From positions 1-50,160 of the forward strand of contig CAITZM010000061.1 in NCBI GenBank assembly GCA_903896925.1: DNA of 50,160 bases, read 5' to 3'. The notes beneath the pieces were generated by a model that had not been told where the DNA came from, made no database searches, and worked only from the letters and a program-made list of their open reading frames with translations. Every line of letters begins with the position of its first letter. Position 1 is the stretch's first letter. A program made the position numbers and the translations under genes. This document shows positions 8,251 through 15,619 of the stretch, one piece after another. Origin of the DNA: an uncultured Lentisphaerota bacterium (GTDB lineage Bacteria > Verrucomicrobiota > Kiritimatiellia > CAIQIC01).

Positions 8251-9468
8251 ATGCGTGCGCAGCTTCAGACCGTTTTGTGCTCTCTGTTGGGAGACGCCAT
8301 CCGCGGTCGCCCACCCCGCAGCCTGCCGGCTTTGTCCCCGCAAGCGTGGAACCATCTGCTGGACTTGGCGCTGCAGCACAGCGTGTTCGCCATCCTCTAT
8401 CCTGTCCTCACCGAACTGCCAAAGGGGACCATTCCAGAGGCCCAGTTGGGCCGCTGGCGCCTGCTTGCGCTGCAGGCCGGCATTCAGGAGGCGCGGCGTT
8501 TCCAAGAGGCGTTGGCGTTGACCTCCGCCCTGGCCGAACGAGCGATACCTTGCGTGGCCTTCAAAGGCATGGTGCTGCGCACGTTGTATCCACAGTCCGA
8601 CCTGCGTACGATGGGCGACATTGACCTGCTCGTCCGACCGGCTGACCTGCTCGCGGCGGAAGCCCTGCTGCAGGAGCGCAGGCTGCGACCTGTCGGAGTG
8701 AATGCCCATCATCACTCCTGGCGATCGGGACCGGGCTTGTTCGTTGAGTTGCACACAGCTCTGTTCAAGCATTCCGACGGAGTGCTCGAGGCATCCTTTT
8801 TCGCACAGGCTATCGCGCACCAGGAGGCTGGAGGCCGCTATTGCGCCCCGGCCCCGGAGGACGCCGCTGTCTTTCAGATATTGCACATGGCCAAACATTT
8901 TCGTTACCTTGGGTTCGGCCTGCGGGAACTGGCCGACCTGGTTTTGCAAAGTGAACAGGGCCTCTCGCTGGCACGGGTGCTGGAACGGCTGGAGGCCTGT
9001 GGAACCGGCCGCTTCGGACGGGTGGTACTGCTCGTGGCCCGCCAATTGCTGGACCTGCATCTGCCAGAGAACACCGTGGCGGCTTGGAAGATCCCCCAGA
9101 CTGTCATTGACCGTCTGGCGGAAGCCATTCTGAACGCCGGGACTCACGACAAGACCAACACCGAAAACGCGCTCTTTCTGGCCGCAAGAATTCAGGAGCA
9201 GGGCGAGACATCCGCTTCCGCTCCGCCGGCCCGCTGGCGTTTTCTTGTGTGGTTTTTTTTTCCAGCCGCTTCCGACCTGCATCCTCGTTACGGCTACGCC
9301 ACCAGGCACCGCGGTCTGCTTCCTTTGGCGTGGATCCACCGCCTGGCCCGGACCGCACTGCTGGCACCCGCCACCGCCTGGGCCATGCTCCGCTTCGGGG
9401 TGCGCTACCTCTGCGTGGGAAACCAACGCCGCCGATTCGAGCGCGACCTCGGCCTAACTCAGCCTTGA
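8251..9468 (+). CDS. nucleotidyltransferase family protein (PF14907-like)
   Basis: A protein of about 405 residues whose central part carries the family signature: CVAFKGMVL, then LRTMGDIDLLV, in which the G-D-x-D is the metal-binding motif of the polymerase-beta-type nucleotidyltransferase fold. Relatives are found with HprK-like kinases and PqqD-like proteins in lasso-peptide and related RiPP clusters (for example PadeN of paeninodin), where they are thought to modify the peptide or its phosphate. I prefer the ATG at 8251; the open frame runs back to 8173, against the divergent lipoprotein start. The 3' end overlaps the convergent radical SAM gene by 10 bp. A run of nine T at about 9253-9261 encodes part of VWFFFPA. 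Confidence 0.85.
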   Translation: MRAQLQTVLCSLLGDAIRGRPPRSLPALSPQAWNHLLDLALQHSVFAILYPVLTELPKGTIPEAQLGRWRLLALQAGIQEARRFQEALALTSALAERAIPCVAFKGMVLRTLYPQSDLRTMGDIDLLVRPADLLAAEALLQERRLRPVGVNAHHHSWRSGPGLFVELHTALFKHSDGVLEASFFAQAIAHQEAGGRYCAPAPEDAAVFQILHMAKHFRYLGFGLRELADLVLQSEQGLSLARVLERLEACGTGRFGRVVLLVARQLLDLHLPENTVAAWKIPQTVIDRLAEAILNAGTHDKTNTENALFLAARIQEQGETSASAPPARWRFLVWFFFPAASDLHPRYGYATRHRGLLPLAWIHRLARTALLAPATAWAMLRFGVRYLCVGNQRRRFERDLGLTQP

Positions 9469-10625
9469 GCCGTGCCTGCCGCGGTATGTACCCGCTGCGC
9501 CAATTCGCACACGTAGGGCGCCGTCGCCGTGAAACTGCCGGTTTCGGCCTGCAAGCGTCCCGGACAAACGGAGCAGTAGGCCCGGTGCTCACAGCCCCCA
9601 CATTCGACAGCGCCAGGAATGCGGTCGGTTTCCCCGGTCAACTTGCGCCAGGCCGGCGCAAACCCGTCACGAACCGGCAGGGTGAAAGGATGATCCATCA
9701 GGGCACAAGGCAGCATGCGACCATCCCAGGCGATCCAGAAGGAGCCACGACCTCCGGCACAAAACATCGGAGGCAGCGCGGCGAAAGGGCCGCCCTTTGC
9801 CGCTGTTTCCCGCGGAATGGCCCCCGACAGAGCCGTCACGGTCATCCGGTCGCCCGCCTCTTCCTCGAGGATGGCATCACAGTCCGCATCCTGCCGATAC
9901 TTCACGGCTACCTCTGCCGGCGACAACCGACGTTCGCGAGGCTGGGTGGAGGCTCCACGAACCGGCGGCGTCAATAAAATATTGGTTTCCAGCTTCCGCA
10001 CGCCCACCAGATCTTCGGACAAGTCCTGGAGTGCGGCCAAGTCGCCAATGTTATCCCGGCTGAGCGTGGCCCTCAACTCCGTGCGCACGCCGGCGGCCAC
10101 GAGCCGCCGTACACCGGCCACCGCCCGGGAGAACGCGGAGGGATCTCCGCAAACGCGTCCGTAGGTTTCGGGTGTGGCGCCATACAGCGTCACCACCGCC
10201 TTGGAGGGTGGGCGTTGCGCGAAAACAGCCGCTTCCCGATCCCCCAGCAGCGTCGCATTGGTGAACAAGGTCAGGAAGAAGCCCATCCGGCTCAACGGAT
10301 CATAAATATCGAAAAAATCCCGCCGGAGCAGCGGCTCGCCACCGGTCAGGAGCAGAAACAACGCGCCCTCCTGAAGGGCTTGACGGGCTACATCGAGCCA
10401 CGCCTCCGCACTAAGTTCACGGGTTGCGATGGCGGGATCCGTCCCCTCTCTCCGGACAAAACACATTTGGCAGGACAGGTTACACCGGGCGGTCAGTTCC
10501 AAAGTGCCGATCAGGGGCACGCGCCGTTGCGTAGCGAGTTCACGCATCCGGTTCGTGGTGTCAAACCACAGAAACCGGCGATCCTTATCCCCGGCTCCAA
10601 TCAAGTCTGGGGCGCCTGTGGTCAT
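9459..10625 (-). CDS. radical SAM/SPASM peptide-modifying enzyme
   Basis: A 388-residue enzyme with the radical SAM cluster motif C48-NLS-C52-QM-C55 and the SAM-binding TGGEP at 94-98. It carries a complete C-terminal SPASM domain: C289-x12-G-x4-C307, then C342-x2-C345-x5-C351-x2-C354 and C373, enough to bind two auxiliary iron-sulphur clusters. SPASM enzymes of this size usually modify ribosomal peptides (thioether, C-C or C-O crosslinks, or other radical chemistry). Its ATG overlaps the stop of the PqqD-like gene (ATGA at 10622-10625), so the two are translationally coupled, as expected for enzyme and leader-binding chaperone. It has no fused RRE domain. The likely substrate is the 61-aa peptide at 14036-14221 (inference). 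Confidence 0.92.
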   Translation of the reverse strand: MTTGAPDLIGAGDKDRRFLWFDTTNRMRELATQRRVPLIGTLELTARCNLSCQMCFVRREGTDPAIATRELSAEAWLDVARQALQEGALFLLLTGGEPLLRRDFFDIYDPLSRMGFFLTLFTNATLLGDREAAVFAQRPPSKAVVTLYGATPETYGRVCGDPSAFSRAVAGVRRLVAAGVRTELRATLSRDNIGDLAALQDLSEDLVGVRKLETNILLTPPVRGASTQPRERRLSPAEVAVKYRQDADCDAILEEEAGDRMTVTALSGAIPRETAAKGGPFAALPPMFCAGGRGSFWIAWDGRMLPCALMDHPFTLPVRDGFAPAWRKLTGETDRIPGAVECGGCEHRAYCSVCPGRLQAETGSFTATAPYVCELAQRVHTAAGTAQG

Positions 10626-10891
10626 GGCGTGAGCAATTCAGCCTGCTGCAAGGAATTGAGGAACTCATCCATGTCGCGGGTGGCCGTTTCGACATCCACC
10701 TCATAGCTGGCCAACAAGTCCGCCAGCAACTCTTCCCGGGTGGCGCCAGAGTTGGCCAGCTTTCCCCACAAAAGGGCTCCGGACTCGCTGACTTTCAGCA
10801 TGCCGTTGAAATCGACTACGCGCTCACCCAGGGGCACGACCACCCAGACATCCACAATCTGCCGCAACATAAATCCATCTTTGATCTTCAT
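10622..10891 (-). CDS. PqqD family RiPP recognition protein
   Basis: An 89-residue protein matching the PqqD fold: an N-terminal beta-hairpin region (WVVVPLGERVVDFNGMLKVSE), then SGALLWGKLA and a C-terminal helical winged part (TREELLADLLASYEVDVETATRDMDEFLNSLQQAELL). PqqD-like proteins bind the leader of ribosomal peptide precursors and present it to modifying enzymes. The gene overlaps the ABC transporter upstream (ATGA, 10888-10891) and the radical SAM gene downstream (ATGA, 10622-10625). It resembles the PqqD proteins that accompany HprK-related kinases (the 'HPr-rel-A' systems) and lasso-peptide clusters. The precursor's YVKP leader motif is the expected binding site. Confidence 0.9.
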   Translation of the reverse strand: MKIKDGFMLRQIVDVWVVVPLGERVVDFNGMLKVSESGALLWGKLANSGATREELLADLLASYEVDVETATRDMDEFLNSLQQAELLTP

Positions 10892-12630
10892 TTGATGCTC
10901 TCCTCAGGCGAAGTCTCTTCCACAATTTTCCCATCGTCCAAGCGCAAAATTCGATCACAGGCAGCCAGCACTTCCGCCCGATGTGACACCAAGATCACCG
11001 TTCGATTCCGGCCCAAACCCTGGATAAAGCTCAACACCGCCGACTCCGCTACCAGATCCAACGATGAAGTCGCTTCGTCGAGCAGCAGAACGGGCGATTC
11101 CCGCACCAAGGCACGCATCAGCGCTATCCGTTGCGCCTGCCCCTCAGAAAGACCATCCCCGTTTTCCTGTACCCGGGCTTCGAGCCCCCCGGGCAATTCG
11201 GCCAGGAGTTGCTCTGCACCGGCCCAGTGCTGCACCAGCGTCAAGTCGGCCGGCCCCGTCCGGTCCAGCCGGCCCAGCAGAATGTTTCCCCCTACCGTTC
11301 CGGACACCAGCGAATTGCCCTGCGGCACATAGGCAAAAAAGCGGCGCGCCGACCGGGAGGGGTGATGAGTGCTCCCCCCGGAGCAGACTTCCCTGATGCG
11401 TACTTCGCCCGACTCCGGTTGGATCAAGCCCAAGAGCAGCCGCATGATCGTGGTCTTCCCCTCTCCGGAGTCCCCCGCCAAGGCTACCTTTTCGCCGGCC
11501 CGCACCGTGAACGTAACCCCGTTCAAAACGGGCTTATGATCGTAGGAATAGGACACACCTCGAAACTCAAGCTCGACCCCATGAGCAACCAGCGCAGTTG
11601 CTCCAGCCACCCTGCCTGAACGGGATGGGACCGCCGCCTCCGGCAACTCGGAAGGGAGGCGCTCCATCGCCAGCAACCGCTTGAGGGAAGCATGCATGGC
11701 GATCAGCCGCGAGAATGAACGGGTCAGCCCCTGGAACGGACCTTGCACCTGCCCTATCAGTTGCAGAAAAGCCGTCAACATGCCGAACGTGGCCTGCCCC
11801 GCATGCATCCGGATCACGCCGACGGACAGCGATAACATATATCCGGTCCAGTAACCCAAACCCAAGCCCGCCCCGGGAACGGTCGAAACCCAGGCCTGCC
11901 GGTTGGTAAGGCGGAGCGACTCACCGTGGAGCACGCCCAACAATCTGGAAAAATGTTCCTCCGCTCCAAACGCCTTGATGACCGTATTTCTGCGCAGCGC
12001 TTCTTGGAGGAAACTTCGGATCCGGCCTTCGCAGTCGCGCGTTTCGCCATTCAATTGGCACAGCCGGCCCGCAAAGACGCGCCCGGGCAGCACGAATAAA
12101 ACCCCCGCCCCCAAGGCGACGCCGCCCATCACCGGATCCAAATAAGTCAGGTAGGCAAACGCAGCCGCAAACCGTACGGACAACGCAATCACATCAGGCA
12201 GCACCTCCGTGATCCCCCCGGCCATGCAGGTCACGTCGGAGGTCAGGCGGGTGACCCAGTCACCGCTATGCCGCCGATGCAGTTCCTGCCAGGAGGCGGC
12301 TTGCAGACGAGCGAAAATCCTTTCGCGCAGCCGGTTCTCTACGCGCTTGTTGAGCCGCGTCGAAAACACATTGATGGCCGCTTGGGAGGCGACTTGAAAA
12401 ACAACCAAGGCCCCAAGGCCCAGCAGGGGGGCCAGCAGACCGCCTGTTTCAGCGTGGGAGGCCCTGTCAATCAACAGGCGGGTAAGGGCTGCAAAGGCCA
12501 CGCCAAAAAGAGAGGCCACAGCCCCGACAACGGAAAGTGTCAGCAGGTTTGCCCTGAAACCGCGGGTGCCCGCCCAGACCCACCGCCAGTCGCGCAAACG
12601 GGAACGTAAATTCAGGGACCTGAACTTCAC
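10888..12630 (-). CDS. ABC transporter, fused permease and ATPase (peptide exporter)
   Basis: A half-transporter of about 580 residues with six-helix membrane domain followed by an ATPase with Walker A (GDSGEGKTT, about residue 387), signature (LSEGQAQR, about 500), Walker B (VLLLDEATSSLD, about 518) and H-loop (VSHRAE, about 550). I choose the GTG at 12630, because it overlaps the stop of the upstream peptidase gene (GTGA) and has an AAAGG site; the frame is open to 12708. There is no N-terminal C39 peptidase domain, so it cannot itself cut a leader. In this operon it is best read as exporter of the mature peptide, acting as a homodimer in the inner membrane. Confidence 0.9.
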   Translation of the reverse strand: MKFRSLNLRSRLRDWRWVWAGTRGFRANLLTLSVVGAVASLFGVAFAALTRLLIDRASHAETGGLLAPLLGLGALVVFQVASQAAINVFSTRLNKRVENRLRERIFARLQAASWQELHRRHSGDWVTRLTSDVTCMAGGITEVLPDVIALSVRFAAAFAYLTYLDPVMGGVALGAGVLFVLPGRVFAGRLCQLNGETRDCEGRIRSFLQEALRRNTVIKAFGAEEHFSRLLGVLHGESLRLTNRQAWVSTVPGAGLGLGYWTGYMLSLSVGVIRMHAGQATFGMLTAFLQLIGQVQGPFQGLTRSFSRLIAMHASLKRLLAMERLPSELPEAAVPSRSGRVAGATALVAHGVELEFRGVSYSYDHKPVLNGVTFTVRAGEKVALAGDSGEGKTTIMRLLLGLIQPESGEVRIREVCSGGSTHHPSRSARRFFAYVPQGNSLVSGTVGGNILLGRLDRTGPADLTLVQHWAGAEQLLAELPGGLEARVQENGDGLSEGQAQRIALMRALVRESPVLLLDEATSSLDLVAESAVLSFIQGLGRNRTVILVSHRAEVLAACDRILRLDDGKIVEETSPEESIK

Positions 12631-13142
12631 CGCAAACCTTTGATGCGTTGCCGCTGCCGCCGCAGCCATCGGATGGTCCCCAGAATGCGCGGCCGTAGAG
12701 GCCTGCATACCAACCAGACCCAGGCAAACAACCGGGCCTGGGCGGACGCCATGTCCAACTCACGGCCCTGACGCACAACCCGTTCCACCAAGGCGATCAC
12801 CTGCTCTTCGCGCCAAGGTCCTTCCACGTCGGTCTGCGCATCCCCCAGCAGCCATGTGCCGCCTCGCTCACGGCGGAAAACGCGGTGCATCACATAGCAA
12901 TTAAGATCATTCACGGCCAGCACCACGTCCCCCCGGCCCCAAGTCCGCCCTTGTGGAGACGCCAAAATCACATCGTCCTCACCACTTTGCAGCCACGGGC
13001 TCATACTGTCGCCCTCCACCTGGAGGCGCACCCGCCCACCGGAAGAAAACACTTCATGGATAATGACGGCCAAGAGGGCGAAAGGTACCCGGGCGAGTTG
13101 GGGCGGAGTCCAAGCTTGGCCCTCGGCCCCCGGATGCGGCAC
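12627..13142 (-). CDS. S24/S26 signal-peptidase-like protease of the peptide locus
   Basis: The core is an S26 peptidase fold: VRLQVEGDSMSPWL carries the catalytic Ser (about residue 48), WGRGDVVLAVND follows, then YVMHRVFR places a His where classical bacterial signal peptidases have Lys, and WLLGDAQTD gives the usual GD-x-x-x-D box. A Ser/His pair is the hallmark of ER-type (SipW, archaeal, Sec11) members. A basic, hydrophobic C-terminus may associate with the membrane. The frame is open to 13226, but that would overlap the kinase gene by 80 bp, so I suggest the GTG at 13142, just after the kinase stop. No good ribosome site decides this. It is a candidate leader peptidase (inference). Confidence 0.78.
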   Translation of the reverse strand: MPHPGAEGQAWTPPQLARVPFALLAVIIHEVFSSGGRVRLQVEGDSMSPWLQSGEDDVILASPQGRTWGRGDVVLAVNDLNCYVMHRVFRRERGGTWLLGDAQTDVEGPWREEQVIALVERVVRQGRELDMASAQARLFAWVWLVCRPLRPRILGTIRWLRRQRQRIKGLR

Positions 13143-13146
13143 ATGA

Positions 13147-14025
13147 CTAGGCGCGTGCAAGAAAGCTCTCAAGACACTCGACCGCACCCAGCTCCGGGCG
13201 ACAACGCAGTTGGATGAGATGGACACGGCTGACCAACTGCGCCGCCATCGTCAGGGCCGCTTCCATGCCCGCAGCACTCCAATAAGGCATGAAAATCCGT
13301 GGCAGCAAGAGGGGGATCGATTCTGCCGGAGTCAACTGGCGGGCGCTATTGACCGGCGCTTGCTCGAGGAACACCAGGGAGGCCAACGGGACCGACATCG
13401 GCCTGCGCTTCGACGAACTACCGCTCCACGGCGTTCCATGCAACTCTGGGCAACCCCGTTGCAAGGTCACCGCGGGCCTGTCCTCATTCAAGATCGTGGC
13501 CCCGCGATGCTGTTCCCACAGGCCAGCCTGGGTCGACTTGCCCATGCCCGAGCGGCCGACAAAGGCCAAGCCGCGCCCCGCCCACGCCAGCCCGGCGGCG
13601 TGCAGCACCAACCCCCACCCTCTGCAGGCCAAGGCCGTGCGGAAATAAATCTCACCAAGCCTTTTCACCACCGCCTCCGCATCAATCCCGGTCCGGATGC
13701 AAAGGATGGCCGAGCCCCACTCATCTGCACCGGTCAGGCAGCCGATCGGCACACCATCAAAGCCCGCCAGCACCACGGATTCGCAGCCGCCATCCCGCCA
13801 GCAGGAGAACTGTTCCTCGCGGGAAATCAAGCGACCGGCAGGCTTGATTTCGCCAACCTGCTCAACCACCAAGGCGAGTTCCCCGGCGGGGCCTGTCACT
13901 TCCGAGAAAAATGGCGCAAAGACGGCGGGCAAGGGCCCACAGGTCTTGATCGTCAACCCCAGGCCACCGATCAGCAACCTCCGGACCGATCCGCCAACCA
14001 TTGCCGCGCCTCGGTGCGTTGCCAC
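13147..14025 (-). CDS. HprK-related peptide/serine kinase
   Basis: The C-terminal half matches the HPr kinase/phosphorylase fold: LHAAGLAW, P-loop GRSGMGKST (residues 157-165), LNEDRPAV (179-186) and HGTPWSG (196-202). The N-terminal part differs from true HprK, and no HPr or PTS gene is nearby. Members next to PqqD-like and nucleotidyltransferase genes form the HprK-related kinase A group, and homologues in lasso-peptide clusters phosphorylate a C-terminal Ser of the precursor. The gene begins 10 bp after the precursor stop. The GTG at 14025 and the ATG at 14001 are both preceded by GAGG, so the start is undecided. The likely substrate is the C-terminal Ser61 of the preceding peptide (inference). 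Confidence 0.88.
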   Translation of the reverse strand: MATHRGAAMVGGSVRRLLIGGLGLTIKTCGPLPAVFAPFFSEVTGPAGELALVVEQVGEIKPAGRLISREEQFSCWRDGGCESVVLAGFDGVPIGCLTGADEWGSAILCIRTGIDAEAVVKRLGEIYFRTALACRGWGLVLHAAGLAWAGRGLAFVGRSGMGKSTQAGLWEQHRGATILNEDRPAVTLQRGCPELHGTPWSGSSSKRRPMSVPLASLVFLEQAPVNSARQLTPAESIPLLLPRIFMPYWSAAGMEAALTMAAQLVSRVHLIQLRCRPELGAVECLESFLARA

Positions 14026-14035
14026 AGCTTGCGCC

Positions 14036-14221
14036 TCAGCTGATCGATTGGGGCGTCGTCATGACCAGACAGGTGGCGGGATTGATGTCGTCAAAAAACG
14101 ACTTGTGACAGCCGCTCCCCGACAAGCCTGTTTTATAGGTGTAGTCGCAGGTGGCCAGGCGCTCCGCCGAATTCAGTTCGATGCGCTCCATCGTAGGCTT
14201 CACATAGGTCTTCTTGCTCAT
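14036..14221 (-). CDS. RiPP precursor peptide, 61 aa
   Basis: First gene of the modification operon, 10 bp upstream of the HprK-like kinase, with an AAGGGA ribosome site about 8 bp before its ATG. The leader MSKKTYVKPTMERIEL has the YxxP-x-hydrophobic pattern that PqqD-like proteins recognise in lasso-type precursors. The rest (residues about 22-61) is polar and holds three Cys at 25, 38 and 51, each exactly 13 residues apart, a glycine-serine stretch (GLSGSG, 32-37) and a C-terminal Ser61. It has no signal peptide and no Gly-Gly leader end. The 244 bp upstream contain no other gene and should carry the promoter. The modification and the mature ends are unknown. Confidence 0.82.
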   Translation of the reverse strand: MSKKTYVKPTMERIELNSAERLATCDYTYKTGLSGSGCHKSFFDDINPATCLVMTTPQSIS

Positions 14222-14465
14222 AACCGGATCCCTTCTTATTTTGGAACAGCTACACTTCGTGCCCGTAACTTATGCAAAGCTAGGACATATCTGGGGACGA
14301 AGAAAGGGTGCCATTTATGATGTGCGTGTCATCGTTTCCACTACACGGGAAGGCCGCCGAGGCTTGGAATGCGGCGACAAGATGTACCTCGAAAACAGGA
14401 AGTCCGACACCGGACAGCCTTGAAAGGGAAAGCACGAGCTGCGCTATCGTCAAGAGGGGCTCTTA

Positions 14466-15464
14466 TCAAGTCCGTTCAGGACTTGGTTCCAGACGAATTC
14501 TTTCGATCCCCTTGACATACTCGTTCCACAGGCTCGCCTCGGGCCAGTAGCCCTCGAAATGCTGCGCCAGAGCCAAGATTTCTTGCCAGCCTTTTTTCCC
14601 AAGCAGGGCTTCTACCCGGGAACTATCATTCAGCATAAAAGCTGTGGCCAGCATGCCCCGGGCAACTGATGTTGACACGTGGCCTTGCTTGCGCAAAGCG
14701 CCGATTATGCAAGCAACGCCCGCTCTTTCAGGCGCATAGATCGAGCCGTTTACAAAAACCAAATCTTCCGTCACCAGTTGTACGAGGCCCTCTTCAAGCC
14801 TCACGGGCCACGTACTGTTGCTGTTAAAGTGGAGGCCCTCGTGGATCAGAGCAATTTCCATGAAATCGTGCGGATCCTCGGCCGGCAAAAAAATCGTTTC
14901 GGAAAAAAGAGTGTCGATGCCCCCCGCCAGATGACCGGGGAACAGTTGGTCGGGAACAAACGCAACGTTGAGCCGCTTGTAGGGCAAGCCCATCGAAACA
15001 AAGAATTTCTGCAGCACCTGATCCGCTTGCTTGATGGCCCGCGCCTGTCTGGCGGTGGTGGGGACCTGATTCGCCTGGCGCCAGACCTCGAACCAACGGC
15101 AGGCGTAGGCGCGGAACTTCACATAAATTTCCGGGGTATCGCCTTGAAGCTGGGCGATGGTTTTGTGCTGCACCGCTTGCTGCTCTTCCGCGGCCAGATG
15201 GGCTAAACTATAGCAGCGACTGAGCAGTCCGGCTGCGCCCAGCGGGATATCCTTGACAGAGGCGACTGAAATTTCCTCGGCCACCGCACCGTCGGACAGT
15301 CCTACGGAGGGCTGCGGTGTCGGGTTTCCCGCAAGCGCGAGGGGTTGGGTCTCGGCCTTGAGCTGGAGGCTCAGGATCACGACCAGGGAGGCGCCAGTCG
15401 CACCAAGTATCGCGTGAACTCTGAGCCTCCTCTGGAGCGCTTTTATTTCCTTTTTTAATCTCAT
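14466..15464 (-). CDS. membrane-anchored HExxH metallopeptidase-like protein
   Basis: A 332-residue protein with a basic N-terminus and one membrane segment (about residues 17-35), so the rest should face the periplasm. The zinc motif is H208-E-G-L-H212 (ALIHEGLHF), followed by E224-E225 in RLEEGLVQLVTE, a plausible third ligand as in gluzincins. I do not recognise a named family. It lies on the same strand as the precursor, 244 bp upstream of it, and divergently from the HTH-REC regulator. The setting suggests leader removal or trimming after export, but a separate envelope function is possible. The ATG at 15464 has AAAGG about 10 bp upstream, inside a perfect palindrome. Confidence 0.78.
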   Translation of the reverse strand: MRLKKEIKALQRRLRVHAILGATGASLVVILSLQLKAETQPLALAGNPTPQPSVGLSDGAVAEEISVASVKDIPLGAAGLLSRCYSLAHLAAEEQQAVQHKTIAQLQGDTPEIYVKFRAYACRWFEVWRQANQVPTTARQARAIKQADQVLQKFFVSMGLPYKRLNVAFVPDQLFPGHLAGGIDTLFSETIFLPAEDPHDFMEIALIHEGLHFNSNSTWPVRLEEGLVQLVTEDLVFVNGSIYAPERAGVACIIGALRKQGHVSTSVARGMLATAFMLNDSSRVEALLGKKGWQEILALAQHFEGYWPEASLWNEYVKGIERIRLEPSPERT

Positions 15465-15474
15465 GGCAGGAAAA

Positions 15475-15489
15475 CCTTTGCGCCAAAGG
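15475..15489. promoter_or_regulatory. palindrome CCTTTG-CGC-CAAAGG, candidate operator
   Basis: A perfect inverted repeat with 6-bp arms and a 3-bp spacer. It lies 10-24 bp upstream of the metallopeptidase ATG, overlapping its probable ribosome site, in the 155-bp gap shared with the divergent HTH-REC regulator. A protein bound here could block translation or transcription. Binding is a guess. Confidence 0.4.
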
Positions 15490-15619
15490 CGCCCCTGCCG
15501 TCCACTGGCAAATAGAGGCTACAGGTAGAAACACTTATTGACGGAACCTGAAGGATTATGCGTATATCAACTAACCTCAACTGAACGCCACTCAACGCAA
15601 TGAAGGCTCTGGAAGGATA

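Noticed and set aside
8170..9426. 418-codon minus-strand frame opposite the nucleotidyltransferase
   Set aside because: Gln/Gly/Arg-rich shadow with no domain; the plus-strand frame carries the family motifs.
12627..13226. LexA/phage-repressor reading of the S24/S26 protein
   Set aside because: There is no N-terminal DNA-binding domain and no Ala-Gly self-cleavage site; the His in MHRVF fits ER-type signal peptidases better than the LexA Lys.
9459..14221. Lasso-peptide biosynthesis cluster
   Set aside because: Kinase, nucleotidyltransferase, PqqD and ABC exporter fit, but there is no asparagine-synthetase-like cyclase or transglutaminase-like peptidase in the window, and a SPASM enzyme is present instead.
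14222..14465. Sigma-54 promoter or second precursor before the 61-aa peptide
   Set aside because: A TGGCAC string occurs on the minus strand, but the -12 GC element is not at the right distance. No second small ORF with a ribosome site is present.
6902..15464. Exosortase/PEP-CTERM system
   Set aside because: HprK-related and polysaccharide genes often occur with it, but I found no exosortase and no PEP-CTERM C-terminus.
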